64,000 nt of DNA from Enterococcus sp. RIT-PI-f (GCF_001297065.1 NZ_LHOX01000018.1:248001-312000); one strand, 5' to 3'. Positions 31,924 through 42,165 are shown, counted from the first letter of the stretch. Made by a program: numbers and translations. The notes: a model not told the origin generated them from the letters alone.

Positions 31924-32370
31924 TCAATCATGACTCGCATTTTCTTCCAGGAAAGCTTCGATCCATTGACCAAATGTCAGCACATATTTCAATGGACCGA
32001 CAAGCGTATAGCGGGCAAGCTGATCGTTGATTTTTTCATAGAAAAATTGGCGGGTTTCTCCTGAGTAGAGCAGATTGTATTGCTTGATGATTTGTTGTGT
32101 TTGGTTTCTAAGCGCCGTGTCTGATGAAATGGCGACATCAATGGCAAGCAAACTCTCGCTATGTGTTTTTTCAGCTCTCTTATGATTGAAGGTCAATAAG
32201 GGATCTGTAAAGGTTTCACCGAGTAAAGATTTGACGGATTCGCGAGAAAAGCGCCATTGGCCGGCTACTTTTATCCCTTCAATGACATGAGATTTTTGAT
32301 AGTTGCGAATCGTTCTGGTCGTCACACCCAATTCTTTTGCAAGATCATCCACGGTATAGTAATCTTTCAT
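31924..32370 (-). CDS. MerR/excisionase-type helix-turn-helix regulator
   Basis: A 148-residue protein. The N-terminal 50 residues are a winged HTH of MerR/HTH_17 type (YYTVDDLAKELGVTTRTIRNY... GIKVAGQWRFSRESVKSLL). The rest is helical with a possible ligand or dimer role and no recognised fold. It starts nine bases after the ABC exporter gene in the same operon, so it probably controls that exporter, perhaps through the inverted repeat over the operon promoter. Confidence 0.75.
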   Translation of the reverse strand: MKDYYTVDDLAKELGVTTRTIRNYQKSHVIEGIKVAGQWRFSRESVKSLLGETFTDPLLTFNHKRAEKTHSESLLAIDVAISSDTALRNQTQQIIKQYNLLYSGETRQFFYEKINDQLARYTLVGPLKYVLTFGQWIEAFLEENASHD

Positions 32371-32379
32371 GCCTACCTC

Positions 32380-33942
32380 CTAAATAACGATTGTGCGATG
32401 ACAAAAAGCGAGGTCATCTTTCTTATGACTAGTATAGATGATTATGCGTTCCTTTGCATGGATTTTTAATGCTTTCATAATGATGTGTACAGCATCATCA
32501 TCAAGGCTGCTCGTTGCTTCGTCTAAGAGTAAAATATCTGCAGAGCTAAGTAAGGCGCGGGCGATTGCGATACGTTGTTTCTCACCCCCTGATAAATCAG
32601 CCCCATTTTCTTTCAAATAACTATCCCAATTTCTATGGGTAAATAGTGGAGTCAAAATATTGGTTTCTTCCAAATACGCTTTCTCTTCTAGCGTCATGGG
32701 TCTGCCCCACGTGATATTCTGCTCAATCGTTCGCGATAAAATGGTTGGTTCTTGTGCTAAATATAAGATTCGCTCATTGGGCATCAGAGGAGGATCAGAC
32801 AACAGATCATTTTGGATGACGTAAGTAAGATGTATTCCTTCAGCTGGATAAAAACCAGCGATTGCTTTCAAAAGTGTTGACTTCCCGCTTCCTGAAGAAC
32901 CGCAGAGATAAATATGTTCACCTTTTAAAATAGTTGTGTCGATGTCAAACTGGAAGAACTGTTTCTCCAACGCTATGTTGGGATGACTAAGCGTCAATTG
33001 AGCAATTTCTTGCCCCTTTTTGAGATTAGGATGAGGGATGGCAGCGATGAGTTCTTCTTGTACAAATCGCTGATTGGTTTTTAATGTTGTGGTATCAAGA
33101 TTCACTTTCGTCAATTCACTCAAAGCAGAAAAATAGATAGGCATTAAAATACCGATCAAAATAATCGCATCAGAAGGAAGTGATTGTTGTAAAATACCTT
33201 CGATAACAAATAAGTAGATGCCTATTTGAGCGACTTGGTTCACCATACTGATCGCTAAACTAGCAGACTGTGCAAAGATATTGGTACGGGCAAGTGCCTG
33301 ATACATCGACTCTAGTTCGTTGGCAAATAATTGTTTGTAGATCTGATCGCTCCATTGTTTCATGGTGTCGATATGATTGAGGGAAGTCAACAATTCTTTG
33401 TTCGTATTGGCTGCCGTTTTTTGCATGATGGCCATTCTATGTGCTAATTGCTTGTTGATCAGGAAATAGCCCAGAAGATTGAGGGGAATGAGAACAAGAA
33501 GCGGGATGCCTAATAATAGGTGGATACGCAAGCACATCAAAATGGATACGATCAGAAGAAGTAATCCTCGAATACTCTCACTAAAACTGCCACATATAAA
33601 TAAGTAGTAAGCATCAACGACACCGAAAATTCGATTCAATAAGTAAGTGGGCTGTTTTTTTGACAACTGTAGATAAGGCATATGCTTCATTTGAAGCAAA
33701 AGATCAAATAAATTGTTTTTGTTTAAAGTTGCAGCAAAGCGTTCTTTAAGTAAAATCAAAAGAAATTGTGCGAGATAAGTAGCGGTCAAAGTGATTGTTA
33801 GTAAAATCACAAGATGTGACAATGAATAATGATCTGACAGTTGCATCAATAATGGAAACACAAAAGCACTAACTGCAGTGAAGATAACCAGAAGAACACT
33901 GAACGAGATAAAGCGTTTATTCTTTTTGATGATAGCAATCAT
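32380..33942 (-). CDS. ABC half-transporter (permease fused to ATPase)
   Basis: A 520-residue exporter with an N-terminal membrane domain of six helices (to about residue 290) and a C-terminal ATPase: Walker A CGSSGSGKSTLL, signature DLSGGEKQRIAIARAL, Walker B ILLLDEATSSLDD, H-loop TSHKK. Only one half is encoded, so it should form a homodimer. Some similarity to CydCD-type exporters. The ribosome site GAGGTT is weak. Followed by an HTH regulator gene in the same operon. Substrate unknown. Confidence 0.88.
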   Translation of the reverse strand: MIAIIKKNKRFISFSVLLVIFTAVSAFVFPLLMQLSDHYSLSHLVILLTITLTATYLAQFLLILLKERFAATLNKNNLFDLLLQMKHMPYLQLSKKQPTYLLNRIFGVVDAYYLFICGSFSESIRGLLLLIVSILMCLRIHLLLGIPLLVLIPLNLLGYFLINKQLAHRMAIMQKTAANTNKELLTSLNHIDTMKQWSDQIYKQLFANELESMYQALARTNIFAQSASLAISMVNQVAQIGIYLFVIEGILQQSLPSDAIILIGILMPIYFSALSELTKVNLDTTTLKTNQRFVQEELIAAIPHPNLKKGQEIAQLTLSHPNIALEKQFFQFDIDTTILKGEHIYLCGSSGSGKSTLLKAIAGFYPAEGIHLTYVIQNDLLSDPPLMPNERILYLAQEPTILSRTIEQNITWGRPMTLEEKAYLEETNILTPLFTHRNWDSYLKENGADLSGGEKQRIAIARALLSSADILLLDEATSSLDDDAVHIIMKALKIHAKERIIIYTSHKKDDLAFCHRTIVI

Positions 33943-33960
33943 GTTTTAACCTCTTTTCCT

Positions 33961-33997
33961 ACATTTTCCTAAATATAGGTCGTATTTAGGAAAATGT
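33961..33997 (-). promoter_or_regulatory. 15-bp inverted repeat covering the exporter promoter
   Basis: ACATTTTCCTAAATA, 7 bases, TATTTAGGAAAATGT: perfect arms. On the minus strand the -35 TTGACA and -10 TATATT, 17 bases apart, lie at the two ends of the repeat. A dimeric repressor bound here would block the ABC/HTH operon; the co-encoded HTH protein is the obvious candidate. Confidence 0.65.
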
Positions 33998-34005
33998 CAA
34001 CAAAA

Positions 34006-34036
34006 AAAGAATTCCCGCAAAGGAATTCTTTTTTTT
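34006..34036. terminator. bidirectional terminator
   Basis: AAAGAATTCC / GGAATTCTTT with T runs on both strands, behind the TPM gene. Confidence 0.8.
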
Positions 34037-34037
34037 A

Positions 34038-34850
34038 TTAGAAACTACGTCCGCCGCCGCCGAATGTACCGCCGCCTGACGAGTGGGTCGTACTGCCGCC
34101 ACCACCGAAACCACCACCGCCACCATTGTTCTTTGGCGGACGGGGGATTCTGCGGGTGGTGACGAATGAGTTGACCAATCGATCTTCTTTTTGGGTCAAT
34201 TTGATCGCTGATTTTTCGCGATAGGGATATTTATACCCGCCCATTTTTAATTGATACCGTGACTTGACGATCACAAAGAAAGCAATCCCAGCAATCGCAG
34301 CGACAACCAGACTGATCACAATCTCGACAGGGGTCAAAACTTTGTAGTACGTGATTTTGCCCGTGTCACGATCGACGCGATAATGACCGCCAGGCACACC
34401 TGCGTCAACAAAAGACGCGGATTGCTGCAAATAAATCTGTGCTACTTGAAAGTAATTGCCCGCACTAGCTGCATCGTACATATCATCTAACATATCATTC
34501 AATCGCGCATCTGTAAGATAGTCAATCATATTTCCTGAAGTAGAGACATGAAATTCACGGATGCCCATGTTGATGACCAGAGCAGACCCATTATTATCAT
34601 TGCCAATACGATCTGCTAAATAACGATCAGTGTAATATTCAATGTCATCCGTGGCGCTATTCGTTGTTTCGATAAAGACTTCACCTTTGATTGTTTCGTT
34701 CAAAGTGTCTGCTTCTTGACTCAATTGTTGGATCTCTTCTGCGGTAAATAAACCGGCACTATCAGATACGGTGTCCTCAGCTGCAAATGCCGGCGCAGTC
34801 GCAAAGAAAAAGCCAACGGTGATTAGGAAAATCAAAGGAATTTTTTTCAT
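34038..34850 (-). CDS. TPM-domain membrane protein (YdjH/YgcG-like)
   Basis: A 270-residue protein: signal peptide (residues 1-23), extracellular TPM domain (VSDSAGLFTAEEIQQLSQEA... YTDRYLADRIGNDNNGSALV), one transmembrane helix near 185-203, and a cytosolic tail ending in Gly-rich GGGGFGGGG and GGGTFGGGG blocks. It overlaps the zinc-ribbon gene by four bases. In B. subtilis the matching YdjGHI proteins support PspA at the membrane. Confidence 0.85.
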   Translation of the reverse strand: MKKIPLIFLITVGFFFATAPAFAAEDTVSDSAGLFTAEEIQQLSQEADTLNETIKGEVFIETTNSATDDIEYYTDRYLADRIGNDNNGSALVINMGIREFHVSTSGNMIDYLTDARLNDMLDDMYDAASAGNYFQVAQIYLQQSASFVDAGVPGGHYRVDRDTGKITYYKVLTPVEIVISLVVAAIAGIAFFVIVKSRYQLKMGGYKYPYREKSAIKLTQKEDRLVNSFVTTRRIPRPPKNNGGGGGFGGGGSTTHSSGGGTFGGGGRSF

Positions 34851-35971
34851 ATGAAATACCCCACGATCATCCCAATGATAGCGATGGCTGCAAAGATACC
34901 GCCGCTGATCAAACCTAGACGCTGGTAGCTAATCGGCAACACACCACTGACTTTTCCTGTTTGCCCATTCATGGCATAATAAAAGGCACTCTTATTCGGA
35001 TCATCCGCCCGATAGGTCACTAACCAAACCGGCAATAAGACATAGTTGTTGTGTTGCTGAGTGATATCGATCGAACGCTGGGTTCGATTGAAGCTGGTAT
35101 AGCCATTGACAGTATCACTCAATAATTGCTCAGCATAGCCAGAAAGTTCTTGTTTGACCTCATCAGATAAGGTTTGATATTCAATATCACGTTTTTCGGC
35201 TTGGAAACCGGCCAAATATTGACTGCGAAAATCAACGGCTTTCTCCAAAGGGAAAGGTTGGACGCCAGTCACCATTTTTTGCTGCACGTTTTTTGATAGC
35301 GCGTTTTTGATCAGTTCTTTGATGCGGATCTTGCCTTGTCTGGTGACGGCAAATTGTTTGTGTTCGGTATATTCGATCTCGCCTACACGCCAAATACGCA
35401 AGGAAGTGCCGGTACCAGTTAGCTGCCCATCCATCTCAGCATCAACTGCCCAATAGGGGAAGTAGACCCCAGTCAATTTTTCTACTTGTGACTGATCAAA
35501 GAAATCTCGAGGGACAAACCATTTCTTTTTGGCCCATGCCAGAAATTTTTCTGTGGCTTCCTCTTTCTCTACGGCAAAAGGCAAGACTTTATTTGGCAAA
35601 AATTCGCCGGATAATCTGCCAGATAAGACCACTGGATTGTGGCAGAAATAGCAGTAAGTCGCTGCAGTGGTTGCATCAGTCACGATTTCGGCTCCACAAC
35701 TGGGACAGAGAAAGAGGTCCATCTGTGCAGCGGTTGCGTCTGCTTGCGCCTGTACGTCTTCTTGCAATTGCGGCTCAGTATCTTCCGTGATCGTTTGGGT
35801 ACCGACGGTCGGCTGGTCAGCCATTTGGGCTTCTTTTTGTTTTTCTTCAAAAGCTGTGACCTCATCTTCGGTGAAGATGCTCAAACAAAAAGGACAGTGG
35901 AATTTCTGATCACTTGGATCAAACGTCAAAGCGCCCCCGCAATTGGGGCACTTATGGGTGATTACATCCAT
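34847..35971 (-). CDS. zinc-ribbon membrane protein (YdjG-like)
   Basis: A 374-residue protein. Two TFIIB-like zinc ribbons: CPNCGGALTF... CPFCLSIF at the N-terminus and CPSCGAEI... CYFCHNP near residue 90-115. A long soluble middle follows and one C-terminal transmembrane helix (GIFAAIAIIGMIVGYFI). It lies between the SPFH and TPM genes, a set known from B. subtilis ydjGHI, where the products form a membrane stress complex. Confidence 0.82.
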   Translation of the reverse strand: MDVITHKCPNCGGALTFDPSDQKFHCPFCLSIFTEDEVTAFEEKQKEAQMADQPTVGTQTITEDTEPQLQEDVQAQADATAAQMDLFLCPSCGAEIVTDATTAATYCYFCHNPVVLSGRLSGEFLPNKVLPFAVEKEEATEKFLAWAKKKWFVPRDFFDQSQVEKLTGVYFPYWAVDAEMDGQLTGTGTSLRIWRVGEIEYTEHKQFAVTRQGKIRIKELIKNALSKNVQQKMVTGVQPFPLEKAVDFRSQYLAGFQAEKRDIEYQTLSDEVKQELSGYAEQLLSDTVNGYTSFNRTQRSIDITQQHNNYVLLPVWLVTYRADDPNKSAFYYAMNGQTGKVSGVLPISYQRLGLISGGIFAAIAIIGMIVGYFI

Positions 35972-35988
35972 TAGAGTTCCTCCTTTGT

Positions 35989-37230
35989 TCAGTCGATGGG
36001 AACGCCTTTAAATGGTTTGCCGCAATTAGGACAGAATTTAGGAATGCCGCTGGCCAGATCAATGATCTCCCCGCAGTCGGCACATTTCATTTTTAAGCTT
36101 GGTGCACCACCGCTTGGCTTTTCTGTCCCGCAATTGCTGCAGAATTTGCCGGTATTGGTCGTCCCGCATTGTGGACAATCCCAATGATTACCGTTGGTTT
36201 GGGCTTGTTGTTTTTGCTGTTCTTGGTTTTGCTGGATTTGTTGCTGATTGTTTTGTGCAGCTTGATTCAAATAACCGCCATTGGCGTTCATCCCCATGCC
36301 CATGCCGACAAATCCGGTTGTGGCACCTGCTGCGTTGCTGCCGGCAGATTCCATCCCACGGGCGATCGACCCTTGAACATACCCTTCACGGATAGAAGGG
36401 TCACCTAGCATGGCCCCTTGGTTGCGCATATTGATCAATTTGACAGAATCATCGGTATACGAAATACTTGCCACAGCCACAGAAACGATTTCCATGCCGC
36501 GCAGTTCACGCCAACTGTCGTCTAGCACATCTCCCATGTATTTGCTTAATTCCATACTCTTTGATGGGACATAAGAAATGCGTTCGCCATCTGCAGACAT
36601 TTTGTTGATCGCTGTTTGCAGCGCTGTCAAAAATTCTGCCAAATATTGTTCATTGATGTCATTGATATCGACTTGGCTCTTGTTTTTCGGGATCGCATTG
36701 GTATAAAACAAGATGGGATCAGTGATCCGCAATGAATAATTCCCATGTGCCCGTAAAAAGAGTTCGGCGTTGTAAAAATTGTCAAAATAGTTCAAAGGGG
36801 ATGACGTACCGAATCGGATACCCTTGATTTCTTGCAGATTGATATAAAATACTTGTTGCTTTTGCGGTGTGACACCACCGAATTTGAACCGATCGAAGGT
36901 TTCGGAAATCGCGTCTTTCAAGGAGCCGTTGAACATCGATGGCGCCAAATTATTTTTGACTGTATAGTACCCTTCTTCAGCAGTATAATCGATGATTTTG
37001 CCGCCATCTACCAGCAGCATCATCATATTCGGATAGACATGGATCACGGATCCATCAGTGATCACATCGTCTGTGCCTTTTTTATTGGCACCGCGTTTGT
37101 CATTGCGTCGTACTTTGACACCTTTAGTCATGACCGTCGTGTCGCCCATATTGTCAGGTTCGAAAACCTCTAGCCACTGATCTGCTAAACCGCCGCCGAT
37201 CGTGCTTGTTGCCGCTTTGATAATACCCAT
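35989..37230 (-). CDS. SPFH-domain protein with C-terminal zinc ribbons (YdjI-like)
   Basis: A 413-residue protein. Residues 1 to about 290 form an SPFH (band 7) domain, then a Gly/Asn/Gln-rich linker, then two zinc ribbons (CPQCGTTNTGKFCSNCG and CADCGEII... CPNCGKPF). It corresponds to B. subtilis YdjI. It is first in the operon, with AGGAGG upstream and an extended -10 TGG-TATAAT on the minus strand near 37285. There is no pspA homologue in this window beside it. Confidence 0.85.
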   Translation of the reverse strand: MGIIKAATSTIGGGLADQWLEVFEPDNMGDTTVMTKGVKVRRNDKRGANKKGTDDVITDGSVIHVYPNMMMLLVDGGKIIDYTAEEGYYTVKNNLAPSMFNGSLKDAISETFDRFKFGGVTPQKQQVFYINLQEIKGIRFGTSSPLNYFDNFYNAELFLRAHGNYSLRITDPILFYTNAIPKNKSQVDINDINEQYLAEFLTALQTAINKMSADGERISYVPSKSMELSKYMGDVLDDSWRELRGMEIVSVAVASISYTDDSVKLINMRNQGAMLGDPSIREGYVQGSIARGMESAGSNAAGATTGFVGMGMGMNANGGYLNQAAQNNQQQIQQNQEQQKQQAQTNGNHWDCPQCGTTNTGKFCSNCGTEKPSGGAPSLKMKCADCGEIIDLASGIPKFCPNCGKPFKGVPID

Positions 37231-37489
37231 TTTCAGTCCTCCTTTGAATTGTCATCATCGTCAATAGATGAATGTATATTCATTATACCATAGGGGGCGA
37301 GAATCACGTCATCAGACCAAAGGTGTAGATAATGAGAATAATTGATTGGCGTGACAAAGGATCTTGCAAGACGAACAGCGTAGATTAAATTTAGTTATCT
37401 TTTGCAATTGCCTCGGTGAAAAGGTAGTTTTTTCTGCAAATATTACGTATAATAGAAGGTAGCGAATTTTGAAATGAGTGAGGAAAATT

Positions 37490-39214
37490 ATGGCTTATCA
37501 AGCACTATACCGCGTTTGGCGTTCACAGCGATTCGACGATGTCGTAGGACAAAAAGCAATTACCCAAACATTAAAAAATGCCATCGATCAAAAGCAGATT
37601 TCCCATGCTTATTTGTTTACAGGTCCACGAGGGACTGGTAAAACGAGTGCCGCGAAAATTTTTGCCAAAGCAATCAACTGTCCCAATCAAGTTAACGGAG
37701 AACCGTGTAATGAATGTGAGATGTGTCGTTCGATTACAGCTGGTACCCAAGAAGACGTGATTGAGATCGATGCTGCGAGCAACAATGGTGTCGAGGAAAT
37801 TCGTTTTATCCGTGATCGGGCCAATTATGCCCCAACGCAAGCAGAATATAAAATCTATATCATTGATGAAGTACATATGTTATCAACGGGTGCTTTTAAT
37901 GCATTACTGAAAACCTTAGAAGAACCACGGAAGAATGTCGTGTTTATTTTAGCAACGACTGAACCCCACAAGATCCCTGCGACGATCATTTCCCGGACGC
38001 AACGCTTCGATTTCAAGCGTATCAATACGCAAGATATCGTTTCTCACTTGGAGAAAGTATTAGATACAAGCGCAATTGCGTATGAACCAGAAGCTTTGCA
38101 AGTGATTGCAAGAGCTGCAGAAGGGGGCATGAGAGATGCCCTGAGTATCACAGATCAAGCTATTGCTTTCAGCGATGACACGGTCACGATGCAAGATGCA
38201 CTTGAAGTCACGGGCAGCCTGTCTTTTGACATGATGGATCGGTTGATGCAAGCTTGTTCAGACAAAGAAGTCGCCGATGCACTGACGATTTTGCGGGAGC
38301 TGTTGGCTTCGGGGAAGGAAGCCCGGCGTTTATTGGAAAACCTGCTGGTCTATTGTCGAGACGTTCTGATGTACCAACAAGCCCCCCAATTGGTTGCGGA
38401 CAAATCTACACAATTGACGGAGGGGTTCAAAGCGCTGGCCCAACAGACGGACCCGCGAAAGATCTATCATTGGATCGGGGTTTTGAATGACACACAAAAC
38501 GAAGTAAAGTTCACCAATAACCCAACGATTTATTTAGAAGTGGCGATGGTGAAACTGGCCAATGACCCAGAGCAAGCAGCTGTGGGCACGAGTGCTGTGG
38601 CGACGGATACCAGCCAAGAAGTACAGCAGCTGCAGATCGCTGTTCAGAAATTGCAAGCAGAGATCCAGCGCTTGCAGGAAAATCGGCCGACAGGTTCGGT
38701 TGAACCGCCTGCAGCCGCTAAAAAGACCAAGACAGCGAGTTCTTTCCGCTTGCCAAAGGAAAAAGTGTTCCAAGTCTTAAAAGGTGCAACCAAGAAAGAT
38801 TTGGCAAATGTTCGTAATATTTGGGATGATTTACTGATGTCATTGTCCGTTACCCAACGGGCGATGTTGCATGCGAGTGAAGCCAAAGCTGCCAGTGAAA
38901 CGGGCGTTGTGATCGCGTTTGATTACGAGATCCTTTGTCAGCGTGCCAGCAATGATCCAGAATTTCAGCTGATGATCCATAATCAGATTTCTCGAATGGT
39001 CAAAGATTATGCGCCTCAAGCGGTGTTTATCACCAAAGAAAGCTGGCCGTTGTTACGCAGAGAGTTCTTAGCTGGTGGACAAGCTGTCGCTGAAACAGAA
39101 TTGGAAATAGAAGCGGGCGATGTGCCAGAAGAGGCAGCTGAATCTGGCGATGACGTAGTGGTCACGCAAGCACAAGCACTATTTGGCAGCTTAACAAGTA
39201 TTGAAGAAAATTAG
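37490..39214 (+). CDS. dnaX: DNA polymerase III subunits gamma/tau
   Basis: A 574-residue clamp-loader ATPase: Walker A TGPRGTGKTS near residue 45, zinc module with Cys pairs (CPNQ... CNECEMC), Walker B IIDEVHMLS, sensor TTEPHKIPATI, then a tau-type C-terminal region. ATG at 37490 is preferred over GTG 37478, with GAGG upstream. No A-rich frameshift site for a short gamma form was seen. It begins the dnaX-ybaB-recR cluster. Confidence 0.95.
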   Translation: MAYQALYRVWRSQRFDDVVGQKAITQTLKNAIDQKQISHAYLFTGPRGTGKTSAAKIFAKAINCPNQVNGEPCNECEMCRSITAGTQEDVIEIDAASNNGVEEIRFIRDRANYAPTQAEYKIYIIDEVHMLSTGAFNALLKTLEEPRKNVVFILATTEPHKIPATIISRTQRFDFKRINTQDIVSHLEKVLDTSAIAYEPEALQVIARAAEGGMRDALSITDQAIAFSDDTVTMQDALEVTGSLSFDMMDRLMQACSDKEVADALTILRELLASGKEARRLLENLLVYCRDVLMYQQAPQLVADKSTQLTEGFKALAQQTDPRKIYHWIGVLNDTQNEVKFTNNPTIYLEVAMVKLANDPEQAAVGTSAVATDTSQEVQQLQIAVQKLQAEIQRLQENRPTGSVEPPAAAKKTKTASSFRLPKEKVFQVLKGATKKDLANVRNIWDDLLMSLSVTQRAMLHASEAKAASETGVVIAFDYEILCQRASNDPEFQLMIHNQISRMVKDYAPQAVFITKESWPLLRREFLAGGQAVAETELEIEAGDVPEEAAESGDDVVVTQAQALFGSLTSIEEN

Positions 39215-39230
39215 ACTGGAGTGAAGAACA

Positions 39231-39545
39231 ATGATGCGAGGCATGGGCAATATGCAAGGCATGATGAAACAAATGCAAAAAATGCAAAAAGAAATGGTGA
39301 AAGAACAAGAAGCGTTGAACCAAAAAGAATTTCTAGGTGAATCAACGAATGGCTATGTGAAAGCAACCTTTACAGGAAACAAAAAGTTAAAAGATTTAGT
39401 GATCAATGAAGACATCGTCGATGCAGAAGATGTCGACATGCTGCAAGATATGGTCATTTTGGCGATCAATGACGGTTTAGCAAAAATTGAAAAAGAAACG
39501 GAACAAACAATGGGCAAGTATACCAAAGGGATTCCGGGTCTATAA
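39231..39545 (+). CDS. YbaB/EbfC nucleoid-associated protein
   Basis: A 104-residue protein with Met/Gln/Lys-rich N-terminal helix and core [21 protein letters not shown], typical of YbaB/EbfC. It dimerises and binds DNA. Located between dnaX and recR, as almost everywhere in bacteria. Confidence 0.93.
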   Translation: MMRGMGNMQGMMKQMQKMQKEMVKEQEALNQKEFLGESTNGYVKATFTGNKKLKDLVINEDIVDAEDVDMLQDMVILAINDGLAKIEKETEQTMGKYTKGIPGL

Positions 39546-39560
39546 AAGGAGAAATGTAGC

Positions 39561-40157
39561 GTGCAATATCCAGATCCGATTGCACGATTGATTGACAGTT
39601 ATATGAAACTGCCAGGAATCGGCCAAAAAACTGCCACTCGTTTGGCTTTTTATACCATCGATATGAAGGATGAAGTCGTAAATGAGTTTGCCAAATCTTT
39701 GATCAGTGTCAAACGTGATCTGCATTTTTGCAGTATCTGCGGCAATATCACAGAAGAAGATCCTTGTGAGATCTGCGGCGACCCAACCAGAGACAAAACC
39801 ACCATTTTGGTGGTTGAGGAACCTAAAGATGTGATGGCGCTTGAGAAAGTTCGGGAATATCACGGCCTTTATCATGTTTTGCATGGGGTATTGTCCCCAA
39901 TGGAAGGTACTGGTCCTGAAGATATCAATATTTCTTCTTTGATCCAGCGTTTGCATGATGATCAAGTCAAAGAAGTGATCATTGCGACGAATGCCACAAC
40001 AGAAGGTGAAGCAACGGCGATGTATCTTTCACGATTGATCAAACCAGCTGGGATCAAAGTAACGCGTTTAGCCCATGGCTTATCGGTGGGCAGCGATATC
40101 GAATATGCAGACGAAGTGACTTTATTAAAAGCAGTCGAAGGACGACGAGAATTATAA
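39561..40157 (+). CDS. recR: recombination mediator RecR
   Basis: A 198-residue RecR: helix-hairpin-helix [15 protein letters not shown], Cys4 zinc finger [18 protein letters not shown], Toprim domain [12 protein letters not shown] and Walker-like C-terminus. It helps load RecA with RecFO. The start is GTG at 39561, with AAAGGAG nine bases before. Confidence 0.96.
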   Translation: MQYPDPIARLIDSYMKLPGIGQKTATRLAFYTIDMKDEVVNEFAKSLISVKRDLHFCSICGNITEEDPCEICGDPTRDKTTILVVEEPKDVMALEKVREYHGLYHVLHGVLSPMEGTGPEDINISSLIQRLHDDQVKEVIIATNATTEGEATAMYLSRLIKPAGIKVTRLAHGLSVGSDIEYADEVTLLKAVEGRREL

Positions 40158-40177
40158 CTATATTGGAGGCAAACAAG

Positions 40178-40825
40178 GTGAATGGATTGTTCATTACCAT
40201 CGAAGGACCAGATGGCGCTGGAAAGACGAGCGTCTTGGAAGAGTTGTATCCCCGTTTACAATTAGAAGCAACAAGAAAAATCGTGAAAACACGGGAACCA
40301 GGCGGTGTGCGGATTGCCGAAAAAATCCGTCAAATCATTTTAGATCCAAAAAACGAGGAGATGGATGAACGAACAGAAGCATTGCTTTATGCAGCTGCGA
40401 GACGCCAGCACTTGATCGAGGTCGTCTTGCCAGCCTTGAATGAGGGGAATATCGTGATCTGTGATCGTTTTGTCGATAGTTCATTGGCTTATCAAGGCGC
40501 GGGACGGCGTATTGGCATGCCGGAAATCGCCAATATCAACGAATTTGCGACGGAAGGCACCACGCCTGATTTCACCTTATATTTGGATGTCGATTCAGAT
40601 ACTGGTTTGCATCGAATCCAAAAAAATCGCGCCCACCAATATGATCGTTTGGATTCAGAGGGACTAGAGTTCCATCAACGCGTACGGCATGCTTATTTGA
40701 AGTTGGCAGAAGAAAATCCTGTACGAATTCATAAGATTGATGCTAGAATGGGGTTACAAGACGTTGTTGAATCAAGTTATTCAGCAATCGTAGAAGCGTA
40801 TCCTGCCTTTTTTAAATCTTTGTAA
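40178..40825 (+). CDS. tmk: thymidylate kinase
   Basis: A 215-residue kinase: P-loop FITIEGPDGAGKTS, DRFVDSSLAYQG, and the lid region LDVDSDTGLHRIQKN. It makes dTDP from dTMP. The GTG at 40178 is chosen because GGAGG lies eight bases before it; a TTG at 40163 is part of that site. Confidence 0.95.
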   Translation: MNGLFITIEGPDGAGKTSVLEELYPRLQLEATRKIVKTREPGGVRIAEKIRQIILDPKNEEMDERTEALLYAAARRQHLIEVVLPALNEGNIVICDRFVDSSLAYQGAGRRIGMPEIANINEFATEGTTPDFTLYLDVDSDTGLHRIQKNRAHQYDRLDSEGLEFHQRVRHAYLKLAEENPVRIHKIDARMGLQDVVESSYSAIVEAYPAFFKSL

Positions 40826-40846
40826 TAAATTGATTGAATCGAATAA

Positions 40847-41188
<342 letters not shown>

Positions 41189-41201
41189 GAAGGAGCTTTT
41201 C

Positions 41202-42164
41202 ATGGAGGCACGATTTCTGCAAGAAAACCAACCACAAGTATATGCCCAATTAAAGAAAAGCATCAAGCATGGGCGAATCGCCCATGCTTATCTTTTTGAA
41301 GGGGATAAAGGAACAGGAAAACATGAGGCAAGTATCTGGCTGGCGAAGCGTTTGTTTTGTACCAATGCGCAAGGGGATGAGGATCCTTGCAATACTTGCA
41401 GCAACTGTCAACGGATCACCCAAGGCGAGCACCCAGATGTGCTGTTGATCGAACCTGATGGCCAAACGATCAAAGTGGATCAAATCCGTCAGTTACAAGA
41501 AGAATTTACGAAAAGCGGATTTGAAGGCCGACGCAAGATTTTCATTTTATCACAAGCCGAAAAAATGAATACAAGTGCCGCCAACAGTTTATTGAAATTC
41601 CTTGAAGAACCGGTTGGCAATTTTCTTGCGATTCTGGAAACCGAAAGTGTCGGCAGGATTTTGCCAACAATCCAATCCCGTTGTCAAATGATCCACTTTT
41701 CGCCCTTATCAAAAGAAATATTACAGAAAAAATTGCAAGATGAAGGGCTTTCAAAAGAAACGAGCCGACTTCTTAGTTATCTTACAAATAGTTATCATAA
41801 AGCAGTTGAAATCTCTCAAAATGAATGGTTTAATGAAACTAAGGATGCTGTTGTACGCTGGTTAGATTACCTTTTGAAAAAAGATCCGCAAGCTTTTATA
41901 TTTGTACAAAAAAGATTGCTGAGTCAGGCAAAAGAGAAAAGTCAGCAAATAGAAGTTTTTTCACTCTTGTTATTTTACCTGCAAGAAGAAAGAGATCGGC
42001 TGCTTATGCAAGGATCATGGGGAAAAGAAATCAATCGTGCCATTGAATCTGCGTTGCAAGCCCAAAAGAAATTGCAGGCGAATGTTGCTTTTCAAGGTGT
42101 TGCAGAGCAATTTTGTGTGAAAATCATCTATGGAGATCCGCGACAGCCGGAAAAGAGGGTCTAA
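41202..42164 (+). CDS. holB: DNA polymerase III subunit delta'
   Basis: A 320-residue clamp-loader subunit: HAYLFEGDKGTGKHEAS, zinc Cys pairs (CTNAQ... CNTCSNC), and NSLLKFLEEP. ATG at 41202 with AAGGAG; a longer frame upstream overlaps darA. Co-transcribed with ricT, whose start follows one base after the stop. Confidence 0.93.
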   Translation: MEARFLQENQPQVYAQLKKSIKHGRIAHAYLFEGDKGTGKHEASIWLAKRLFCTNAQGDEDPCNTCSNCQRITQGEHPDVLLIEPDGQTIKVDQIRQLQEEFTKSGFEGRRKIFILSQAEKMNTSAANSLLKFLEEPVGNFLAILETESVGRILPTIQSRCQMIHFSPLSKEILQKKLQDEGLSKETSRLLSYLTNSYHKAVEISQNEWFNETKDAVVRWLDYLLKKDPQAFIFVQKRLLSQAKEKSQQIEVFSLLLFYLQEERDRLLMQGSWGKEINRAIESALQAQKKLQANVAFQGVAEQFCVKIIYGDPRQPEKRV

Positions 42165-42165
42165 G

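Noticed and set aside
37231-37489. Possible SRP RNA gene upstream of dnaX, as in Bacillus.
   Set aside because: The conserved SRP core (GGUCAGG... GGAAGGAAGCAGCC) is not present.
38700-38730. Possible programmed frameshift in dnaX for a short gamma form.
   Set aside because: The A-rich stretch is GCT AAA AAG and not a proper slippery heptamer; the full-length tau form is typical.
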